Shown: piece by piece, positions 60,802 through 64,000 of the stretch | Numbering within the stretch: position 1 is the stretch's first letter | Layout of the letters: each line of letters starts with the position of its first letter | NCBI GenBank assembly: GCA_964035775.1 | Contig: OZ038312.1 | Location: 27,408,693-27,472,692 of the forward strand | Source of the DNA: Osedax frankpressi | Taxonomy: Eukaryota; Annelida; Polychaeta; Sabellida; Siboglinidae | Direction of reading: 5' to 3' | DNA length: 64,000 bases | Made by a program: the position numbers and the translations under genes | Notes under the pieces: generated by a model | Databases searched by the model: none | The model's input: only the letters and a program-made list of their open reading frames with translations | Told to the model about the DNA's origin: nothing

Positions 60802-61205
60802 GAGAGGGAAATACATGATGAGACATATATATATATATATATATATACCAATTTGTTAACCCATCCAAAGGTTCGTTGGGTTGCTTTACTGAATCGTCTG
60901 GTCTTCTCGGAGGTTCTTGTTCAGGTCGTACTTCGTGTAGAATCCCTGTTTCACTTCTTCAGAATCTGCGTTGTCCTCCTGACCTCATGAACTATGCTGC
61001 CGTACGTTACTCGTGCGTGCGTACAACTGCATGCGACCCGTTTTCGTGCCACTATTCGATGACGTCACAGATGAGCGACCTCTCCACCGGAAACGAGGGA
61101 TACTTATCCCGACGGTCGGCGGTTCCATGCGGGAGCCGGAAGTGTCCTTGGCGCTTGAGAGTCGCCCAGCAACAGGAAGTACGTTTCGGCGTATTTAACC
61201 ACGTG
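48167..61205 (+). CDS. Secreted SUEL (rhamnose-binding) lectin with CUB-like region, 3' end off window
   Basis: Model: exon 1 48167-48212, exon 2 60440-60559, exon 3 60871-61205, giving 167 residues so far and ending phase 0 at a GTTAGC donor. Exon 1 reads MNLAMLAVLWISILG, a signal peptide, and ends phase 1. Exons 2-3 encode a SUEL/Gal_Lectin domain with eight Cys at about 20, 29, 50, 60, 72, 78, 90 and 104, the VKYGR motif (42-44) and the KKDYGSLGC and SCSGRTSC segments. The next region, from Cys110, includes GNEGYLSRRS and PCGSRKCPWRLRV, a CUB-like pattern. SUEL domains bind rhamnose or galactose, typically in secreted or membrane proteins; the ligand cannot be inferred here. Exons 2 and 3 are firm. 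Linking them to exon 1 across 12.2 kb and an assembly gap is inference from matching phase, the signal peptide and lack of a nearer candidate; extra exons could exist. Confidence 0.72.
48921..50012. repeat. AAGTT pentanucleotide array, about 215 copies
   Basis: AAGTT is mixed with AGGTT, AAGAT and GAGTT variants, including short pure TTAGG blocks near 49801-49820. It lies in the proposed first intron of the lectin gene. Confidence 0.96.
50708..50880. repeat. Degenerate repeat of about 58 bp, 3-4 copies
   Basis: Recurring cores AAAGTTACTTTATTACT and AAGTCACTTTATTACTC are spaced roughly 55-60 bases apart, with diverged spacers. Confidence 0.45.
52082..52230. repeat. 24-bp pyrimidine minisatellite, about 6-7 copies
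   Basis: The unit is built from CCTTCTCTCCAATCCTCCC plus TTCCA. The 24-bp period keeps frames open on both strands, so open frames here are not evidence of a gene. Confidence 0.93.
52415..53352. repeat. 12-bp array ACATTAACACTT/ACATTAACAATT, about 78 copies
   Basis: A regular 12-bp period with C/A and ACATT/ACTCT variants, devoid of G on the plus strand apart from single substitutions at its far end. Confidence 0.95.
54650..55870 (+). mobile_element. Decayed CR1/L2-like non-LTR retrotransposon (LINE) remnant
   Basis: A reverse-transcriptase fragment at about 55003-55200 reads LLILLDICAAYDTLERSIFS, then IGIQDTTIGWFSLYLSERY, matching the LLDLSAAFDT...GI...L.WF.SYL blocks of LINE RTs. A piece at about 55405-55500 reads VKNLGLRFDNKLKFDIHVN, the usual VKNLGV..D..L.F..H block. 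At 55558-55866 the C-terminal block SLHWLPIKDIILYDICIDTL and KGPDYISNII appears. The catalytic box region between them is not recognisable. The pieces lie in different frames with stops, so the copy is dead. Its coding strand is unusually poor in G. The boundaries are approximate. Confidence 0.75.
56160..56275. repeat. 13-bp repeat TAACCTCATACTC, about 8 copies
   Basis: Near-perfect tandem copies downstream of the LINE remnant. Confidence 0.93.
56678..56820. mobile_element. MITE-like element with 34-bp terminal inverted repeats
   Basis: The left arm (56678-56711) and the reverse complement of the right arm (56787-56820) match at 32 of 34 positions, both starting TAATGTTATATAA. The total is 143 bp with no coding capacity. 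If the outermost TA at each end is the target duplication, the layout fits a Tc1/mariner-type MITE, with inner TIR ATGTTATATAA. A bare hairpin is the alternative. Confidence 0.6.
57457..57857. repeat. CA-rich microsatellite followed by an AT run
   Basis: Interrupted CA and CATA units to about 57805, then a pure AT run. The Thr-His and Cys-Val open frames across it are artefacts. Confidence 0.95.
58560..58759. other. Assembly gap (200 N)
   Basis: Exactly 200 undetermined bases, the fixed size often used for scaffold joins. The order and distance of sequence on either side is an assembler's inference, which matters for the lectin gene whose proposed intron crosses it. Confidence 0.98.
58815..58862. 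repeat. AT dinucleotide run just after the assembly gap
   Basis: A pure TA run that may have helped cause the assembly break. Confidence 0.9.
59814..59934. repeat. Paired AT runs with GTACAATATAT / ATATATTGTAC inverted arms
   Basis: Two AT runs separated by AAATATATATTGTACTT. The GTACAAT at the left end and ATTGTAC in the middle form inverted arms able to fold as a long hairpin. Confidence 0.85.
60190..60300. repeat. TA and TG microsatellite upstream of lectin exon 2
   Basis: A TA run followed by TATG/TGTG units, about 140 bases before the exon 2 acceptor. Confidence 0.93.
60440..60559 (+). CDS. SUEL lectin exon 2 (first half of domain)
   Basis: Bounded by a TTTCAG acceptor (60434-60439) and a GTTTGT donor (60560). 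It reads KDYCERETVIMSCPLNHVI, then IVNSVKYGRMRISRCIKKDY, matching the start of SUEL domains (CEG..L.LSCP...VI.V..A.YGR...). The exon is phase 1 at both ends, which suits domain shuffling. It is too short to stand out as an isolated open frame. Confidence 0.85.
60620..60848. repeat. GA-rich tract and AT run in lectin intron 2
   Basis: Irregular GGGAGAGA followed by a pure GA run (about 60725-60798) and a short AT run, ending about 20 bases before exon 3. Confidence 0.93.
60871..61205 (+). CDS. SUEL lectin exon 3 (second half of SUEL plus CUB-like segment)
   Basis: The acceptor is CCAAAG at 60865-60870 and the donor follows AAC CAC GTG at 61205. It reads GSLGCFTESSGLLGGSCSGR, then TSCRIPVSLLQNLRCPPDLM and YAAVRYSCV, completing the SUEL domain. 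A Cys-rich segment follows with SMTSQMSDLSTGNEGYLS and CPWRLRVAQQQEVRFGVFNH. The exon is GC-richer than all surrounding DNA, as are the coding exons of the other three genes. Minus-strand open segments here are shadows. Confidence 0.85.
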
Positions 61206-61545
61206 GTTAGCCAAAAGCGTCGCCTCTATATTTATGTTCACTAATGAATCGCTAAAGTCTGCATTTATTTACCAGTTAATTTGTAATTTTTCAACTCTTC
61301 GTTAAATAAATAAATCAAAAGACATTTAAAAAAATATATTTTCACCAAAAATATCATTAATTAATGCCGGACTTGTTTTTACATCCCCTACGCTTACTTT
61401 CCTCATATTTACTACCTTACACTTTTTACTTACACTTACACTTACTTTTGACGATGTAAAAATGATATACATAATTCGTTTCATAATTACATTTAGGAAA
61501 ATATGCCTAAATATATGTATCAAAATAAAATAAAAACATATATAA

Positions 61546-62125
61546 TCACTCCCTCACTCACTCACTCACTCACTCACTCACTCACTCACTCACTCACTCA
61601 CTCACTCACTCACTCACTCACTCACTCACTCACTCACTCACTCACTCACTCACTCACTCACTAACTCAATTACTAACTCACTCACTCACTCACTCACTCA
61701 TTCACTCACTCGCTCACTCACTCACTCACTCACTAACTCAATTACTAACTCACTCACTCACTCACTCACTCATTCACTCACTCGCTCACTCACTCACTCA
61801 CTTACTCACTCACTCACTCACTCATTCACTTACTCACTCACTCACTCACTCACTCAATCACTCACTCACTCACTTACTCAATCACTCATTCATTCATTCA
61901 TTCATTCACTCACTCACTCACTCACTCACTCACTCACTCACTCAATCACTCACTCACTCACTTACTCAATCACTCATTCATTCATTCACTCATTCACTTA
62001 CTCACTCACTCACTCACTCACTCAATCACTCACTCACTCACTTACTCAATCACTCATTCATTCATTCATTCACTCTCTCACTAACTCAATCACTCACTTA
62101 ATTACTAACTCACTCACTCACTCAT
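61546..62125. repeat. CTCA tetranucleotide array, about 145 copies
   Basis: CACT/CTCA units with blocks of TTCA, CTAA and CTTA variants that recur as longer segments, indicating secondary duplications. It lies downstream of lectin exon 3. Confidence 0.96.
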
Positions 62126-62242
62126 ATATTAATTAACATTGTATAACCTAAGCATGAAGCAGGGCATAACAGAACCCACATATAGTAAAACAAACATTTT
62201 AAATCTTATTATATAAAATTAAAATTATGTTATTATACTAAA

Positions 62243-64000
62243 ATAACAGATATAATAATAAATATAATAACAGTTACAATAACAGATATAATAACAGATA
62301 TAATAACAGATATAATAACAGATATAATAACAGATATAATAACAGATATAATAACAGATATAATAACAGATATAATAACAGATATAATAATAAATATAAT
62401 AACAGTTATAATAACAGATATAATAACAGATATAATAACAGATATAATAACAGATATAATAACAGATATATTAACAGATATAATAACAGATATAATAACA
62501 GATATAATAACAGATATAATAACAGATATGATAACAGATATAATAACAGATATAATAACAGATATAATAACAGATATAATAACAGATATAATAACAGATA
62601 TAATAACAGATATATTAACAAATATAATAACAGATATAATAACAGATATAATAACAGTTATAATAACAGATAAAATAACAGATATAATAACAGATATAAT
62701 AACAGTTATAATAACAGATATAATACCATATATAATAACAGATATAATAACAGATATATTAACAAATATAATAACAGATATAATAACAGATATAATAACA
62801 GATATAATAACAGATATAATAACATATATAATAACAGATATAATAACAGATATAATAACAGATTAATTAATAGATATAATAACAAATATAATAACAGATA
62901 TAATAACAGATTAATTAATAGATATAATAACAAATATAATAACAGATATAATAACAGATATAATAACAGATATATTAACATATATATTAACAAATATAAT
63001 AACAGATATAATACCATATATAATAACAGATATAATAATAGATATAATAACAGATATAATAACATATATATTAACAAATATAATAACAGATATAATACCA
63101 TATATAATAACAGATATAATAATAGATATAATAACAGATATAATAACAGATATAATAACAGATATAATAACAGATATAATAACAGATTAATTAACAAATA
63201 TAATAACATATATAATAACAGATATAATACCATATATAATAACAGATATAATAACAGATATAATAACAGATATATTAACAAATATAATAACAGATATAAT
63301 ACCATATATAATAACAGATATAATAATAGATATAATAACAGATATAATAACATATATATTAACAAATATAATAACAGATATAATACCATATATAATAACA
63401 GATATAATAACATATATAATAACAGTTATAATAACAGATATAATAACAGATAGAATAACAGATACAATAACAGATATAATAACAGATTTAATAACAGATT
63501 TAATAACAGATATAATAACAGATATAATAACATATATATTAATATATATAATAACAGATATAATAACAGATATAATAACAGATATAATAACAGATATAAT
63601 AACAGATATAATAACAGATATAATAACAGATATAATAACAGATATAATAACAGATATAATAACAGATATAATAACAGATATAATAACAGATATAATAACA
63701 GATATAATAACAGATATAATAACAGATATAATAACAGATATAATAACAGATATAATAACAGATATAATAACAGATATAATAACAGATATAATAACAGATA
63801 TAATAACAGATATAATAACAGATATAATAACAGATATAATAACAGATATAATAACAGATATAATAACAGATATAATAACAGATATAATAACAGATTAATT
63901 AACAGATTAATTAACAGATATTATAACAGATATAATAACAGATATAATAACATATATATTAACAGATATAATAACAAATATAATAACATATATAATAACA
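62243..64000. repeat. 12-bp satellite GATATAATAACA, over 145 copies, runs off the right edge
   Basis: A pure block at about 63545-63890 is flanked by blocks with variants such as ACCATATATAAT, AACAGATTAATT and AACATATATATT. Open frames of Leu-Leu-Tyr or Ile-Ile-Thr type in it are artefacts of the 12-bp period. Confidence 0.97.

Noticed and set aside
60985-61128. Minus-strand open segments and apparent CRE, ETS and E-box motifs near 61.05-61.21 kb, first taken for a CpG-rich promoter of a leftward gene
   Set aside because: The same bases encode the SUEL and CUB-like exon on the plus strand with fitting splice sites, so the motifs are coding sequence.
62406-63413. Long Leu-Leu-Tyr open frame of 235 residues
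   Set aside because: A translation of the 12-bp satellite, whose period divisible by three keeps frames open.

Overview
The window is nuclear DNA of an invertebrate animal. It has spliced genes with GT-AG introns, very AT-rich non-coding DNA, many micro- and minisatellites and one 200-base assembly gap (58560-58759). The genes found are animal types: an apolipophorin-like large lipid transfer protein, HMG-CoA synthase, eIF2B epsilon and a rhamnose-binding (SUEL) lectin. I cannot assign a phylum.

Layout. (1) 1-23402, minus strand: a large lipid transfer protein (LLTP) gene of the apolipophorin/apoB kind. I traced 38 coding exons, from a signal-peptide exon at 23402 to the left edge, where the gene runs out of the window. 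They give about 3,025 residues, 1,166 of them in one 3.5-kb exon. (2) 23968-29424, minus strand: a complete HMG-CoA synthase gene, 8 coding exons, 480 residues, ending about 0.57 kb upstream of the LLTP start codon. (3) 29425-33107: AT-rich intergenic DNA with a CCAAT-box cluster at its right end. (4) 33108-45739, plus strand: a complete eIF2B epsilon gene, 17 coding exons, 714 residues, with introns expanded by minisatellites, including a 2.9-kb array of a 14-bp unit. (5) 45740-48166: intergenic DNA and a promoter-like region with CRE, ETS and GC-box motifs. (6) 48167-64000+, plus strand: a secreted SUEL-lectin gene, with a probable signal-peptide exon at 48167-48212 and a SUEL plus CUB-like region in exons at 60440-60559 and 60871-61205. 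The 12.2-kb first intron holds satellites, a decayed LINE, a MITE-like element and the gap. The last 2.5 kb is tandem repeat to the edge.

Two genes concern lipids: HMG-CoA synthase makes the mevalonate precursor and the LLTP carries lipid outside cells. They lie in tandem, but I see no shared regulatory signal, so the proximity may be chance. eIF2B epsilon is a housekeeping translation factor read divergently from HMG-CoA synthase.

The most unusual theme is how intronic tandem repeats relate to splice sites. One array starts exactly at a 5' splice site (LLTP intron 27). One copies a 5' splice site four times at exact 37-bp steps (eIF2B epsilon intron 8). One repeats a near copy of the next 3' splice site (eIF2B epsilon intron 16). 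Two more supply dozens to hundreds of splice-like motifs in the sense orientation. All exon boundaries were read by eye from reading frame, phase and splice consensus; transcript data would be decisive.
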